Positions 36,394-46,596 are shown, numbered from the stretch's first letter. The stretch is DNA of 49,940 nucleotides from Paludibacteraceae bacterium (GCA_017450605.1 JAFSTG010000028.1:1-49940); one strand, 5' to 3'. Program-made: numbers and translations. The notes: generated by a model not told the origin, from the letters alone.

Positions 36394-36577
36394 CAGCATA
36401 AATAGTGTGTCTAATTGTATGCGACACGTATTTATGCTGCATAACTTTTTGTGTGTCAACCCTTTCAGAAGGGGTATTGGCTGGGCAAAACACTCTTTAG
36501 GGTGTGGTGCGTTGGTATATATAAGCATGTGTGACGGTAATATCGGTGGTGAAAATAAGATGTTGAAATAAGATAAT
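36393..36577 (+). other. Structured 5' leader with three hairpins
   Basis: A 12-bp perfect inverted repeat, GCAGCATAAATA (36393-36404) and TATTTATGCTGC (36429-36440), has an inner GTGTC/GACAC stem. The left arm overlaps the promoter's last base and the predicted start site. Two more hairpins follow: ACCCTT-TCAG-AAGGGGT near 36460, and ACACTC-TTTA-GGGTGT near 36490-36506. An in-frame ATG at 36419 opens a 50-codon frame closing at 36571, six bases before the gene. It could be a regulatory leader or an inserted short dispersed repeat; I do not recognise a known riboswitch. Confidence 0.6.
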
Positions 36578-38938
36578 ATGTCAGAAAAAAGAAAAGATAT
36601 TACATTTTCGAGCATTCTCGTTGCTGCTGTTTTGCAGTTAATGGTTGTAGCGCCGGTAGCGGCGTCGTGCATATTGCCTAAGAGTTGTGAGGAGATACGC
36701 GACTGCATAGGAGCACCTGCATATTACTGCGATTGTCATGCCGGCAGGTCGGCAGGATACGGATTGGATACGATAATCAGCAGTCCGTTATGGTTGAAAG
36801 GTAAGTTCTCCACCTTCAACGAGGGTTTTTTGGCATATTGGTTTTCAGAAGATTCATTGCTCATTGATGCTTACGCTTTCTGTACGTCAGACACGTCGTC
36901 GCTCAGCCGTGTGATAGTACCCGATGGTTCGATGTTTTTGTCGGCTCGCGAGGTGGCTGAGAAGGTGGGAGGCAATCCGAACTCAAGCATATTGGATAAC
37001 TTGGATGTTCATTTGCATATTGTGCCGCTTGGCACTTCGGGAGGCAGAATAACATTCTTCTCGGGTGCAGTAGGAGCACATTCGTATTGCGAGAATCCGC
37101 TATTGCTTGTTCCGCGCGCGAACTATATATTTAAAGATGAGAAAACGGTGTATCGTCTGAATGTTAAGAAACGTCCTTCGCGCTCGACTGTGATGCGTTA
37201 TCGCAACGATTTCGACATGTCGGAGCGAGTGGAGATGACGATAAACTATGGCAGTTGCGACGGCGAAGTGGTAGCCCGGCATGTGTTTACCGACTCGATA
37301 AAGCCTTATTTCCTGCCACTTGATGTGCTGAAACGTGCGTACGAAGATAGTGTGCCGCTGTATGTTAATTTTACGAAACCTGCATCGAAATATGCTGCCA
37401 ATATTTACTATCGCGACTATTATAAGTTTGTTGAAAAAACGGTTGATACCACCTTGTGCATTGGTAAGGGGTTGCAACTTGCCGACACTTTACTGACACA
37501 AGCAACACAATATATTGATACAGCCTTTGCAACCAATAGGTTTACCACCGACACGATATTTGTTACGACTTATAACCTTACGATGACCGACGTTGAGGAG
37601 AAGCACACCACGGTAAAAATTAAAGGACGTCAGTTTCCGTATGTGTATAACCTAAAGATACTTAATAGTTACGGCAATTACCGTTTTGAAGTTCATCAGG
37701 ATGGCGAATGCGACTATGTAGAGATTCTGCATCTCGAGCCTGAATATACGGTAAGCCGTGCAACAAGAGATACGACCCTATGCGAGGGAATGATATTTGA
37801 GATGGGTGGCAAGCAACTGAGCCGGAATGGCAGTTTGCGCGATACCACATATAGCGGTAAGTACCTCGACGAACAGTTGATAACCACATATAATGTGCGG
37901 TTTACTGCTCCGGAGATGGAAAAAGACACTGTGTCGATACATGCCGACCTGATGCCCTACAACTACTTTGGTACTCACTTGACGAGTTATGGTACCACAA
38001 CGGTTACTATACGGCAAAAAGGTGAGTGTACGCGCCGCGTGATGCTTACGGTGCTTGAGAGCGATGGTAAGTTTACATTACTCAGAGCTGAGAAGGATAC
38101 TGCAGGCTGTGCGGTGGATGGTATTCAACTGAGCGATACACTGCTTTTTGCTTCGACGATATACATCGATACTATGTATGTTAACGATACTACGGTAAGG
38201 ATAACCACATGGAATGTGAGAATCGACGAGCCGGAACAATTGCTTAACGACACCATAGCGTTAGAGGACACTGATATACCTTATATATATAATGGCTTTA
38301 GAGTTACGTCGTATGGTGAATATACAATAGAGCAACAGACGGGCGAGTGTGTCAGCCAGACAAAACTTGCTGTACTGCCAAAGTACGTGTTCATAGATAT
38401 TGACACTACGATATGTCAGGGTCAGGTATTTGAACTTAATGGTAAAGAGTACAGGCAATCGGCAGTAGCAAGCGACACACTATCTGTTAACCGTTATACG
38501 AGTCAGATAACCCGCTGGCATCTGACGGTTGACGAGGCTCAGGTAGAAGAGCGGGATATTGTGTTGAGAGCCGACGAACTGCCTTACCGTTATGACGACG
38601 ATCATGAGTTTGGCGAGCAGGGTGTTTATGATATTGTTTGGGCAGATGAAGAAGGTTGCGAGCATATAGTAAGACTGAGTCTGCATGTGAGTGATGCAGT
38701 AAGTACTCTTACCGAGCAAACTAAGATAATGCCTTCGCTTCTTCAAGCAGGTGAAACGGTAACCTTTGTATGCGACGAACCCTCGGAGTTGACTCTGAGC
38801 GATGCCACGGGAAGAGTGGTGGGCAGATACACGCTTGAAAGCGGCAAGAACGAGTTGCTGATATCCGAGAGCGGAGTGCTGGTGGCAACAATCAAGGGCA
38901 AACAAACAACTACGACTCAGAAACTGATAGTAAGATAG
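36578..38938 (+). CDS. T9SS-secreted protein with four DTTxCxG repeats
   Basis: The protein has 786 residues. A hydrophobic N-terminal signal (SILVAAVLQLMVVAPVAAS) is followed by a Cys-rich start (CILPKSCEEIRDC). Residues ~60-285 form a beta-rich domain that I cannot name. Four modules of ~105 residues follow, starting at about 289 (DTTLCIGKG), 397 (DTTLCEGM), 507 (DTAGCAVDG) and 608 (DTTICQGQVFELNGKEY). Each has a central 'TxWNxxxD' strand and ends near a Cys-containing 'GECxxxxxL' strand. Such modules are common stalk repeats in Bacteroidota surface proteins. The C-terminal ~70 residues (ELTLSDATGRVVGRY ... QKLIVR) are a T9SS type A sorting domain. The 1969-residue protein gene follows after 77 bp with no good promoter. 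Confidence 0.85.
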   Translation: MSEKRKDITFSSILVAAVLQLMVVAPVAASCILPKSCEEIRDCIGAPAYYCDCHAGRSAGYGLDTIISSPLWLKGKFSTFNEGFLAYWFSEDSLLIDAYAFCTSDTSSLSRVIVPDGSMFLSAREVAEKVGGNPNSSILDNLDVHLHIVPLGTSGGRITFFSGAVGAHSYCENPLLLVPRANYIFKDEKTVYRLNVKKRPSRSTVMRYRNDFDMSERVEMTINYGSCDGEVVARHVFTDSIKPYFLPLDVLKRAYEDSVPLYVNFTKPASKYAANIYYRDYYKFVEKTVDTTLCIGKGLQLADTLLTQATQYIDTAFATNRFTTDTIFVTTYNLTMTDVEEKHTTVKIKGRQFPYVYNLKILNSYGNYRFEVHQDGECDYVEILHLEPEYTVSRATRDTTLCEGMIFEMGGKQLSRNGSLRDTTYSGKYLDEQLITTYNVRFTAPEMEKDTVSIHADLMPYNYFGTHLTSYGTTTVTIRQKGECTRRVMLTVLESDGKFTLLRAEKDTAGCAVDGIQLSDTLLFASTIYIDTMYVNDTTVRITTWNVRIDEPEQLLNDTIALEDTDIPYIYNGFRVTSYGEYTIEQQTGECVSQTKLAVLPKYVFIDIDTTICQGQVFELNGKEYRQSAVASDTLSVNRYTSQITRWHLTVDEAQVEERDIVLRADELPYRYDDDHEFGEQGVYDIVWADEEGCEHIVRLSLHVSDAVSTLTEQTKIMPSLLQAGETVTFVCDEPSELTLSDATGRVVGRYTLESGKNELLISESGVLVATIKGKQTTTTQKLIVR

Positions 38939-39015
38939 ATATTTAGCAATAAGCACTTATAAGATAGAAACAAATTATTAATTAACTTTATTATTCACTA
39001 ATTTTAAAAAAACAA

Positions 39016-42000
39016 ATGAAAAAGTTCTTACTTTTCTTTTCCATGTTGATTTTGTCGGTGGGCGTAGGTTTCGCTCAAGACGACAACGATGGTTGGAAGA
39101 CGGCGACACCGTTCACTTGGACACCCGAGGGAAGTACGCAGAATGGTGGTACTACCGTATGGTATGAAGTTCCGTTGAAGGGTAAAGTTGCTTCGGGCGA
39201 GAATGTGTTGCTCTACATGAACAATCTTGACGCTACGAATGCAGCACAGGTGGAAGTTTCGGCTTACACGGTTGTAGTAACAACTGTAGGAGGCAAAGAT
39301 TACACCTCTGTCAACAAACTTACAGGTCCGGAGTCGAAATCGATTTCGCCTAATCGTAATTATGCGATTGAGATAAGTGGTTCTATTATCAAGAATTTCA
39401 ATCTCGAGAAAGTTTACATCAAACTGACTACCAATCGCAAGATCAGTTTCTCGGCTGAGCCGGTAGAGCCGGGTGAGAAGGATACCGAGTGCTTGAACGC
39501 ACCTAAGTTGACGGTTTCTTCTACTCCTGTTGCTCTTAATTACACATCGCTTGGCAAGAATTCGTGGTACTACATCGACCTTAAGGCTGTTAAGGCTGAC
39601 AACACCAAGACCGTTGAGGTAACAATCACCAATACAGGTTCGGCTGTTGCTCATCTGACTGCAGGTGTCAGCTTCGACTGTCCTTCTACCGGTGTAACAG
39701 AAGAGTCAACAACTCTTGCAGTAAACGGCGTAAAGACCAAGAAACTCGACCGCAAGTATCTCGACATGCTTGCCGATGACTTCATCCTCGTACGCGTTAA
39801 TGCTGACCAGAAGTTGTCGATTCAGGCAAAAGAGGTGGCTAACACCGAGCCGGTTGTTTATACCGACGTAGTTAGTCCTATCGATTTGGACATGGAAGTT
39901 ACCTACACTCATGCTGCCGGTTTGACACAATGGTACTCGGTTGACCTTAAGAAGATGGGTGCTAAACTGCTTCCTGAAGTAGTGGTTGAGAACACCGAAG
40001 ATGCAAAGGCTTCGATCGACGCTATCGTTGTTTACGAAACTCACGCATCGGCTTATGCCGACCGCAGCTTCACCCTTGGTGCAAAGGCTGTTAAGGTTCA
40101 AGACGTAGAGCGTAACGTTGTTAACAACGCTATCAAGATGACCTCTGAGAAACAGGGTGTTGACACTGGTATTGTTTATGTTCGTATCACTTCCGACAAG
40201 AAGATCACCTTCTTGGCACGTGCTAAGAAACGTACCGAAGGTACTGCTTGCGCTCAAGCTAAGATTTTCGATTGGGTTAACGGCAATATGCAGGCTGCAG
40301 GTACTGTTTGGTATGCTATCGCCATTAAGGACGCAAAGGAAAAAGCCCAAAATCCTGCTACGGCTCAAGACATCAAGCTCACCATTACCAATAAATCGTC
40401 GAAGACTGCTCAGGTTGACGCAAAGGTTGCTTTCGATTGCCCGTACACGTCAACCACCGACGCTTCTCGCTCGATTCCTGCTAACCAGAAGAAGGATGGA
40501 ACCTTGAAAAACTCGCTCTACAAGCACTTGGCTACCGATACCATTTGGGTAGGTCTTACTACTACTCAGAATATCGAGTTCCGTGCTGACTTTGTACCTG
40601 CCGAGACCGGCGATTTGAACAACGACTGCAAGACTGCTGAAGAGTTCGACCCCGCAGGTGAGGGTAAGAATCTTGTTATCGACAACGGTTACGACAAGGA
40701 TACCGTATGGTTCAAAGTTGCTCTCGATAAGGTTATTAACGAGAAAGGACAACTCCCGAAGGTATATGTAGTAAACAAGGGCACCAAGAAGGCTAACGTT
40801 CGCGTTGACGGTTCGCTCGACTGCCCGTGTGCTCTCGAGACTATGCAGAAACGTACTTTCTCTGTTTCTACAACCTCTCCTTATGTACAGACTCCTACTT
40901 CGGACCTTCTCCAGTCGGTAACAGCTGATACTGCTTGGGTACGCGTTATCTTCGACCAGCCTATTCAGGTTTACACCGAGTGGGTATTTGAAGACGAAGG
41001 CTCGAGTTGCGCTACTGCTACCGTGTTCGACTGGACTATTGGCGAGACTTACACTCCGGATGCTCCTCACTGGTATGCTGTGAACATTGCTAAAGCTAAA
41101 GCAGATCCTGACGAGAAAGCTATCCGCATCAAAATCAAGAACCCGACATCGAAATCGGCTAAGGTAGATGCTGAGGTTTCGTTTGAGTGCCCCGTAACAA
41201 GCGCTACTGCTTATCATTATACTGCAGCTCCGGGCAGTGAGAAATATAAAGACATATCGTATTCTATGTATGGAACAGTGAAGGCCGACATTATCTTTGT
41301 TAAGATCGTTTCCGACCAGAAACTTGAGATTTCGGCAGAACTTGTTGATGACGATGCTCCGTCGATCGACATCTGCGATAAGGCTACCGCTTTCGACTGG
41401 GACAACGGTATCGACGTTATAGTTGACGACGTTAACTATGCAGCCGGCGACACTGCTTGGTTCTATCTGCCTCTCGACACATTCGAGAAAGACAATTACG
41501 CTCTTGTTCCGAAGGTTAACGTAGAGAACCTCAATCCTTCAGCAAAAGTTAACATCAAGGGTATCGTAGCATTCCGCTGCCATAATGTTAAGTCGCCTAT
41601 GTCGCGCGAACTATCAATAAATGCAGGTAAGACCTATTCGAAGACTGCTGAGCGTGATATGGTGAAGACTTACACCGATCCTGCGAAGAAAGATACCGTA
41701 TGGTTCGGCATAGTAACCGACCAAGATATCCATGTAGATATCGAGTTTGTTAACCCCGACCAAGGTCAAGACTGCTTGCACGCTGTTTCGTTCGATTGGG
41801 ATAACGGTAACGACCAGAAAGCAGGAACCGAAGTATGGTATGATATCGACCTTACTTATATTAAGAGCAAACCGGGTAAATCGGCTCGTATCGGTATTCA
41901 TAACTTAGACGGTTTCACCGGTCAGGTGATTGCCAACATGTACTTCACTTGCGACGATGCAAAAGAATTTGCTTCGTACTCGTATAACCTGAAGGCTAAC

Positions 42001-44925
42001 GACGACAAGCAGTATGAGATGGGTCGCGAACTGTTCACCAATATGGCAGTTGACCATATCAAACTTCATCTCTCAGCAGCTCAGGAAGTTCATGTATATG
42101 CCGAGCTCTACAATGTAGAGACTATCGCCCCAATCGATGCCTGCTTGGAGGCTACTCCTATTACCTACAACGTTGATATCACTCAAACAAAAGATTCGAT
42201 GTGGTATGTAGTTGACCTCAAGGACATCCGCGATTATACAACGGGTGATGCCGAGCTTAAGGTAACCAATATCGATGCTTCTGAGGCTAAGATAAAAGTT
42301 GAGTTGTCGTACGACTGCCCTGTAGTAGAGAAGATGCTTTCACGCTCGATTACTCTTGCTTCGGGTAATATCTACACTAAGACTGCTCCTCGCTCGGTAA
42401 TTAACAACACAGCTGCTAACAACGCATACCTGCTTGTTACTACCGACAAAGCTATCAAGTTCCGTCTCGACTTGCTCGACCCGCGTGGTTCAAGCTGCAC
42501 CAATCCTATCGAATTCGACTGGATTAACGGTAACTTGCATGCTAAAGATTCGACATTCTGGTATCATGTAAGCCTCGACACTATGAAGAACGATGTTGAC
42601 GAGCGTGATATGAACCTCATCATCGAGAACCTCTCTACTCCTTTGCAGGATGACGTAACAGCAGAACTTTACTTCGACTGCTCAGAAGAGGCTACTGTTT
42701 CGCAGTCGTATTCGTTCACAGAAGATAAGAAAGAGAAGTTGGTTGCTCGTACGTTCCTCGCTACCTCTGAGGCTTGGACAACAGGTCTTTGGATTAAGTT
42801 CACTGCCAACCAGAACACTCATCTGCGTGCTGAGTTGGTAGATAAAAAAGATCCTCATAAAGAGATTGTCAACTACTATGATACCATCTGCCCCGGTGAC
42901 GTTGCTTATAGCGATTCTCTGAAGGCTGAAGGTCATACCGCTCTTACTCCTATCTATGAGGATACAGTAATCCACGACCTCGTAGTTGACTCTGTTCGTT
43001 ACACCTACGACAAGACTCTGAGTGGCGACTCGCTCATCTACCACTATGTAACCATTCTGAAGAACCCTGTATTGCCGAAGATCGACGACCTGACAGCTCA
43101 GATCGACCTTACCGCCGGTACAGTATTCGACTTGTCGGCTCTCACAACAGAGATTCAAACTAAGATCGAAGGGGCTAAAAAGGCCGATACTCAGGATGTA
43201 GAAAAGATTGATTGGCAATATTACAGCGACGAAGCTGCTTCGTGGCTTGCATTGCCTACCACTCCTTACTCGGCTGATGCAACTCAAGTTCTGCTCCGCT
43301 ATGCTGTTACCACCTCTTGCGGAAGCCTTATCGAAGGCGACCAGAAGGCTGTTAACCTCAAAGAGTGCAGAATAGAAGTTATCGAGACTAAAGACACCGT
43401 TTGCTCGGGTACTACATTCACATCGTATAATGGAGTTGAATATACTGTTGACGAGAACTACACAATAGTAAACGAGACTATCGACTATGTATTCACTCCT
43501 GGTGTTGAAATAGGTAAGCGAGTTTACACTTACGACTATAAGATTAAGGTTGCTCCTGCAGCTATCGTTCCTACCGCTACTCCTACTGCTTCTTGCGGTG
43601 CCGGCGTTGACGTAGCAGCTGCTACAGCTGAACTTACCGCAGCATTCGTTCCTGCCGACAAGGCTACTCAGGCTGTTACTTCGATAGCATGGAAGTACAA
43701 AGACGAGAACGGCGACTATGTTGACCTGCTCCCGCTCTATCCTACTTCTGTTAAAACTATCGTTCTCCACTATGAGGCTACCACCGAGTGCGGCGACGTA
43801 GTAACAAGTGCCGACATCAATGTAACTGTTGCCGACGACTGCATCCACGAGACTTTGGTTATCAACGATACCGTTTGCTCGGGCACAGAGGTTGAACTCT
43901 ATGGCGGTGCTACCAAGACCGTTACTGCAAACGAAACAGTAAACTTCGACGTACCGTTTGTTAAGGATGGCAGAAATGCTGACTCGACATACACCTACAA
44001 CCTGTATGTATATAACGACCTCGTAGTTCCTGCAATTGCAACACTTACCGAGCCTGAGGCTATCTGCGGTGAGGAAGTAGATGCAACTGCTGCTATCAGC
44101 GAATTGCAATCGGCTCTTGCAGCTGCTCTTGCTGCCGACGAGTTGGCTTCGCCGCTGGTATCGGTTAAGTGGGAAGTAAAAGACGCTAATGGCAACTGGA
44201 ACGACGTTACAACATCTCCTGTTACTCTCACTCCTGAGATGACGACTGTTGACGTACGCTACACCGTTGACACCAAGTGCCAGTCGGGTATCCAGAACGT
44301 TGTTTCAATCGACGTTCAGAAACGTTCGTCAGAGAACCTTGGCAGCAAGTATGCTAAGTTCACCTTAGTATCACGCTATGGTGGCCGTCTGTTGATGGTT
44401 GACCAGAAGACTCTGCAAGCAACTTATCCTGAACTGACAGGCGATAAGGTAGAGTGGTACAAGGTTGTTAACCTCTACGACGTAGAGAATCCTGCCGACG
44501 AGGTTGCTAACCCCGATACCAAGCTTGGAACAGGTTGGTACTATGCTCCTGTTGATGCCGATGGTAAGTCAATCATTGCCGGAAGCGGACAATACTATGC
44601 TAAGGTTATCATCGACCAGAGCGCAACCGATCCTTGCGGTGCTACCGTTTCTTGCAACCAGATTATCACCATCACCACTGCAGGTGCTGCTCCTCAACTC
44701 ACTCCTAACATGGTAGTAGCAAACGAGCCTATCCTGCTCAGCGGCTTGAATGCAGAAGAGACCTACACTGTTTCGGTTTACGACCTGATGGGTGTTCTCG
44801 TTGAGCGCTTCACCGTTACAGGTACCGACTCTTACACATTCCGTGCTCAAGAGAACGCCGGCTACTATATGGTAGGTGTTCAGGCAGGTGATATGAAGCA
44901 TACTCTCAAATATATTGTTAAATAA
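39016..44925 (+). CDS. Giant T9SS-secreted protein with ten 'CxxAxxFDWxxG' repeats
   Basis: The protein has 1969 residues with a clear signal peptide ending VGVGFAQ. I count ten modules of ~120-125 residues, starting near residues 23, 158, 280, 412, 537, 664, 785, 919, 1041 and 1160. The typical start is SCATATVFDW or DCLHAVSFDWDNG. A VWYxVDL strand and a later 'DxVxVxxxxDQxIxxxA' strand follow; module 3 lacks the Cys. Three further modules follow, with DTICPGD, DTVCSGTTF and DTVCSGTEV, like those in the preceding gene. The C-terminal ~75 residues (ETYTVSVYDLMGVLVERF ... LKYIVK) are a T9SS sorting domain. Codon choice is strongly C-ending (gac, aac, atc, ctc), unlike most of the window, which suggests very high expression. 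A structural surface-layer or adhesive role is plausible. Confidence 0.87.
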   Translation: MKKFLLFFSMLILSVGVGFAQDDNDGWKTATPFTWTPEGSTQNGGTTVWYEVPLKGKVASGENVLLYMNNLDATNAAQVEVSAYTVVVTTVGGKDYTSVNKLTGPESKSISPNRNYAIEISGSIIKNFNLEKVYIKLTTNRKISFSAEPVEPGEKDTECLNAPKLTVSSTPVALNYTSLGKNSWYYIDLKAVKADNTKTVEVTITNTGSAVAHLTAGVSFDCPSTGVTEESTTLAVNGVKTKKLDRKYLDMLADDFILVRVNADQKLSIQAKEVANTEPVVYTDVVSPIDLDMEVTYTHAAGLTQWYSVDLKKMGAKLLPEVVVENTEDAKASIDAIVVYETHASAYADRSFTLGAKAVKVQDVERNVVNNAIKMTSEKQGVDTGIVYVRITSDKKITFLARAKKRTEGTACAQAKIFDWVNGNMQAAGTVWYAIAIKDAKEKAQNPATAQDIKLTITNKSSKTAQVDAKVAFDCPYTSTTDASRSIPANQKKDGTLKNSLYKHLATDTIWVGLTTTQNIEFRADFVPAETGDLNNDCKTAEEFDPAGEGKNLVIDNGYDKDTVWFKVALDKVINEKGQLPKVYVVNKGTKKANVRVDGSLDCPCALETMQKRTFSVSTTSPYVQTPTSDLLQSVTADTAWVRVIFDQPIQVYTEWVFEDEGSSCATATVFDWTIGETYTPDAPHWYAVNIAKAKADPDEKAIRIKIKNPTSKSAKVDAEVSFECPVTSATAYHYTAAPGSEKYKDISYSMYGTVKADIIFVKIVSDQKLEISAELVDDDAPSIDICDKATAFDWDNGIDVIVDDVNYAAGDTAWFYLPLDTFEKDNYALVPKVNVENLNPSAKVNIKGIVAFRCHNVKSPMSRELSINAGKTYSKTAERDMVKTYTDPAKKDTVWFGIVTDQDIHVDIEFVNPDQGQDCLHAVSFDWDNGNDQKAGTEVWYDIDLTYIKSKPGKSARIGIHNLDGFTGQVIANMYFTCDDAKEFASYSYNLKANDDKQYEMGRELFTNMAVDHIKLHLSAAQEVHVYAELYNVETIAPIDACLEATPITYNVDITQTKDSMWYVVDLKDIRDYTTGDAELKVTNIDASEAKIKVELSYDCPVVEKMLSRSITLASGNIYTKTAPRSVINNTAANNAYLLVTTDKAIKFRLDLLDPRGSSCTNPIEFDWINGNLHAKDSTFWYHVSLDTMKNDVDERDMNLIIENLSTPLQDDVTAELYFDCSEEATVSQSYSFTEDKKEKLVARTFLATSEAWTTGLWIKFTANQNTHLRAELVDKKDPHKEIVNYYDTICPGDVAYSDSLKAEGHTALTPIYEDTVIHDLVVDSVRYTYDKTLSGDSLIYHYVTILKNPVLPKIDDLTAQIDLTAGTVFDLSALTTEIQTKIEGAKKADTQDVEKIDWQYYSDEAASWLALPTTPYSADATQVLLRYAVTTSCGSLIEGDQKAVNLKECRIEVIETKDTVCSGTTFTSYNGVEYTVDENYTIVNETIDYVFTPGVEIGKRVYTYDYKIKVAPAAIVPTATPTASCGAGVDVAAATAELTAAFVPADKATQAVTSIAWKYKDENGDYVDLLPLYPTSVKTIVLHYEATTECGDVVTSADINVTVADDCIHETLVINDTVCSGTEVELYGGATKTVTANETVNFDVPFVKDGRNADSTYTYNLYVYNDLVVPAIATLTEPEAICGEEVDATAAISELQSALAAALAADELASPLVSVKWEVKDANGNWNDVTTSPVTLTPEMTTVDVRYTVDTKCQSGIQNVVSIDVQKRSSENLGSKYAKFTLVSRYGGRLLMVDQKTLQATYPELTGDKVEWYKVVNLYDVENPADEVANPDTKLGTGWYYAPVDADGKSIIAGSGQYYAKVIIDQSATDPCGATVSCNQIITITTAGAAPQLTPNMVVANEPILLSGLNAEETYTVSVYDLMGVLVERFTVTGTDSYTFRAQENAGYYMVGVQAGDMKHTLKYIVK

Positions 44926-44933
44926 ATACAGTA

Positions 44934-44940
44934 AAGGAGG
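44934..44940 (+). promoter_or_regulatory. Unusually strong Shine-Dalgarno sequence
   Basis: AAGGAGG lies 9 nt before the ATG at 44950, in a 24-bp gap after the giant T9SS gene. Such a full match is rare in Bacteroidota, where most genes in this window have none. It fits high-level translation from a shared transcript. Confidence 0.75.
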
Positions 44941-44949
44941 AAATAATTT

Positions 44950-46596
44950 ATGAAAACAAATCTTTTTAAGTCGTTAGCACTTGGTGCAGCACTCGTTGGT
45001 TCCTCTTTCGTATTTGCAGAGGTACCCGCCAATGATTGGAATGTAAACGACGAAGTCGTAGTTAAAGAATCGACTACTCACTATCTCACCGGCGAAGAGC
45101 CTTCAGCATGGGTGTACGACTCGATACATCATGTAATGCAGGTAGGCAGCAAGCGCTTCGAGAACGGAATACTTCTCAAGGAAGCATTCTCGTGGGTAGG
45201 TCCCGACGATATCACCACTCCCGATGGCAAAGCCCCCAAGGGGGCTGCCAAGGGCGGTGAGAAGAAAAGTAATGCCACCGACGGCACCGACAAGAATGCC
45301 GGCAAGCATTACTCGCTCTCTGACTGGCATGTTGGCGACACCATCATGATCAAACCTGAAACAAAACATTATCTTACCGGCGAAGAGCCTTCAACATGGG
45401 TTTACGACCGCGAGCATACTATTCAGGCAATAGGTTCGAAGCGTTTCCCCGAAGGCATCTTGGTTAAGGGTATCATCTCGTGGGTTGGTCCCGACGATAT
45501 CTACAGTCCGAGCCGTCAACCTCAAGAAGTTAAGCCTGCTGAGACTAAAGTCGAAGAGAATAAAGGTCAGGAAGGCACAACTACAACAGAGGAAGATACC
45601 AAACAGGGTGAGACCACTCCTGAGAAAGTTACTCCAGCCGATGGAGATAATGGTACAGTTGAAGTTAAGCCGGAAGATGGTGGTGATAAACCTGGAGAGG
45701 TAGAGGAAGAACCTAAAAAAGAAGAAGAGCCTCAGCCTGCTCAGGAAGCTCGCTCGAACCGTATGTCGAAGCATCACCGCTTCTCTATCGGATTGCGCGG
45801 CGGTGTGGCATCTCTGATGCAGCACGCTGTTCCGATGGACAATTGGAAACTTGGTTTCGATGGTATCCTCGACCTGCAATATGCTCACTACTTCGGTGCG
45901 AAGAAAAAAGTTAACCATGGTATTATTACCGGTGTTTCGGTAGGTTATGCTCAGTCGCCTCTGCGCAAGAACAACCTCAACGATACCTACACTGTAACAA
46001 CCGACTACGGCGACGGTACTTCAGGTAACGTAAATTACACTGTTAAGACCGACCAAATCAAGGAGAACGACCGTCAGATTCAGGTAGAGGTACCTCTTAT
46101 GTACTCGTTGCAGACTGAGAAAGGTTTCTTCTTCAATGTAGGTGCACGTTTCATGGTTCCTGCTTGGAAGCACTACAACCAGACCATTACCAACAATGAA
46201 AACACTGAGATTTCTGCTGAATTTACCGATATGGGTGTAACCGTTACCAACGAAGACGTAACAGGTCTGCTTGGCACCGAAGACTACAACAAGAAAGGTA
46301 ATTGGGCAAAGGGTCAGTTCGTATTCAATGTAATGGCAACAGCCGAACTCGGTTGGGAATGGGAACTTAAGAATGGTCATGCTCTTGGCCTTGGCTTGTA
46401 TGCAAACTATGCTCCATACAACTCGTTCAAGAACAATACCAGTGCTCAGTCGCTCATCAACGTTACTGCTCCTCAGGGAACAACACCTGCTACAGTTGAC
46501 GTTCTTTCGGCAACCGACACCTATGCTGATAAGATGAACTATTTCGATGGTGGCTTGAAGTTGGTTTACCACTTCCAGTTCCCTGTTAAGAAATAA
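44950..46596 (+). CDS. Outer-membrane barrel protein with two N-terminal SH3-like repeats
   Basis: A signal peptide ends near SFVFAEVP (~residue 24). Two homologous modules of ~65 residues follow at about 26-95 and 123-190. Each has the order W-x-V-x-D, HYLTGEEPSxWVYD, GSKRF, GILxKxxxSWVGPDDI. This resembles SH3-type cell-wall-binding domains of amidases in its 'TG..P.WV' and 'G...SWV' pattern. A Glu/Lys/Thr/Pro-rich linker (about 195-265) leads to a C-terminal region (about 275-548) of amphipathic strands such as FSIGLRGGVASLM and GLKLVYHFQFPVKK, ending in a Phe-containing strand typical of outer-membrane barrels. It probably ties the outer membrane to peptidoglycan, as OmpA does, but with the wall-binding part at the N-terminus. 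Codon use is highly biased, like the gene upstream. Confidence 0.8.
   Translation: MKTNLFKSLALGAALVGSSFVFAEVPANDWNVNDEVVVKESTTHYLTGEEPSAWVYDSIHHVMQVGSKRFENGILLKEAFSWVGPDDITTPDGKAPKGAAKGGEKKSNATDGTDKNAGKHYSLSDWHVGDTIMIKPETKHYLTGEEPSTWVYDREHTIQAIGSKRFPEGILVKGIISWVGPDDIYSPSRQPQEVKPAETKVEENKGQEGTTTTEEDTKQGETTPEKVTPADGDNGTVEVKPEDGGDKPGEVEEEPKKEEEPQPAQEARSNRMSKHHRFSIGLRGGVASLMQHAVPMDNWKLGFDGILDLQYAHYFGAKKKVNHGIITGVSVGYAQSPLRKNNLNDTYTVTTDYGDGTSGNVNYTVKTDQIKENDRQIQVEVPLMYSLQTEKGFFFNVGARFMVPAWKHYNQTITNNENTEISAEFTDMGVTVTNEDVTGLLGTEDYNKKGNWAKGQFVFNVMATAELGWEWELKNGHALGLGLYANYAPYNSFKNNTSAQSLINVTAPQGTTPATVDVLSATDTYADKMNYFDGGLKLVYHFQFPVKK

Noticed and set aside
36393-36440. Inverted repeat as an invertible promoter for the Mpi-like enzyme
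   Set aside because: The arms are only 24 bp apart and do not enclose a promoter, so flipping would not switch transcription.
36419-36571. 50-codon frame as a true small protein gene
   Set aside because: It spans RNA hairpins, has no family resemblance and may be incidental; kept only as part of the leader finding.
42682-44109. Long antisense open frame (475 codons) within the 1969-residue T9SS gene
   Set aside because: It is a mirror of a gene with strongly biased codons; the translation is Ser/Arg/Cys-rich with no domain, and the plus-strand frame has clear repeats and a sorting domain.
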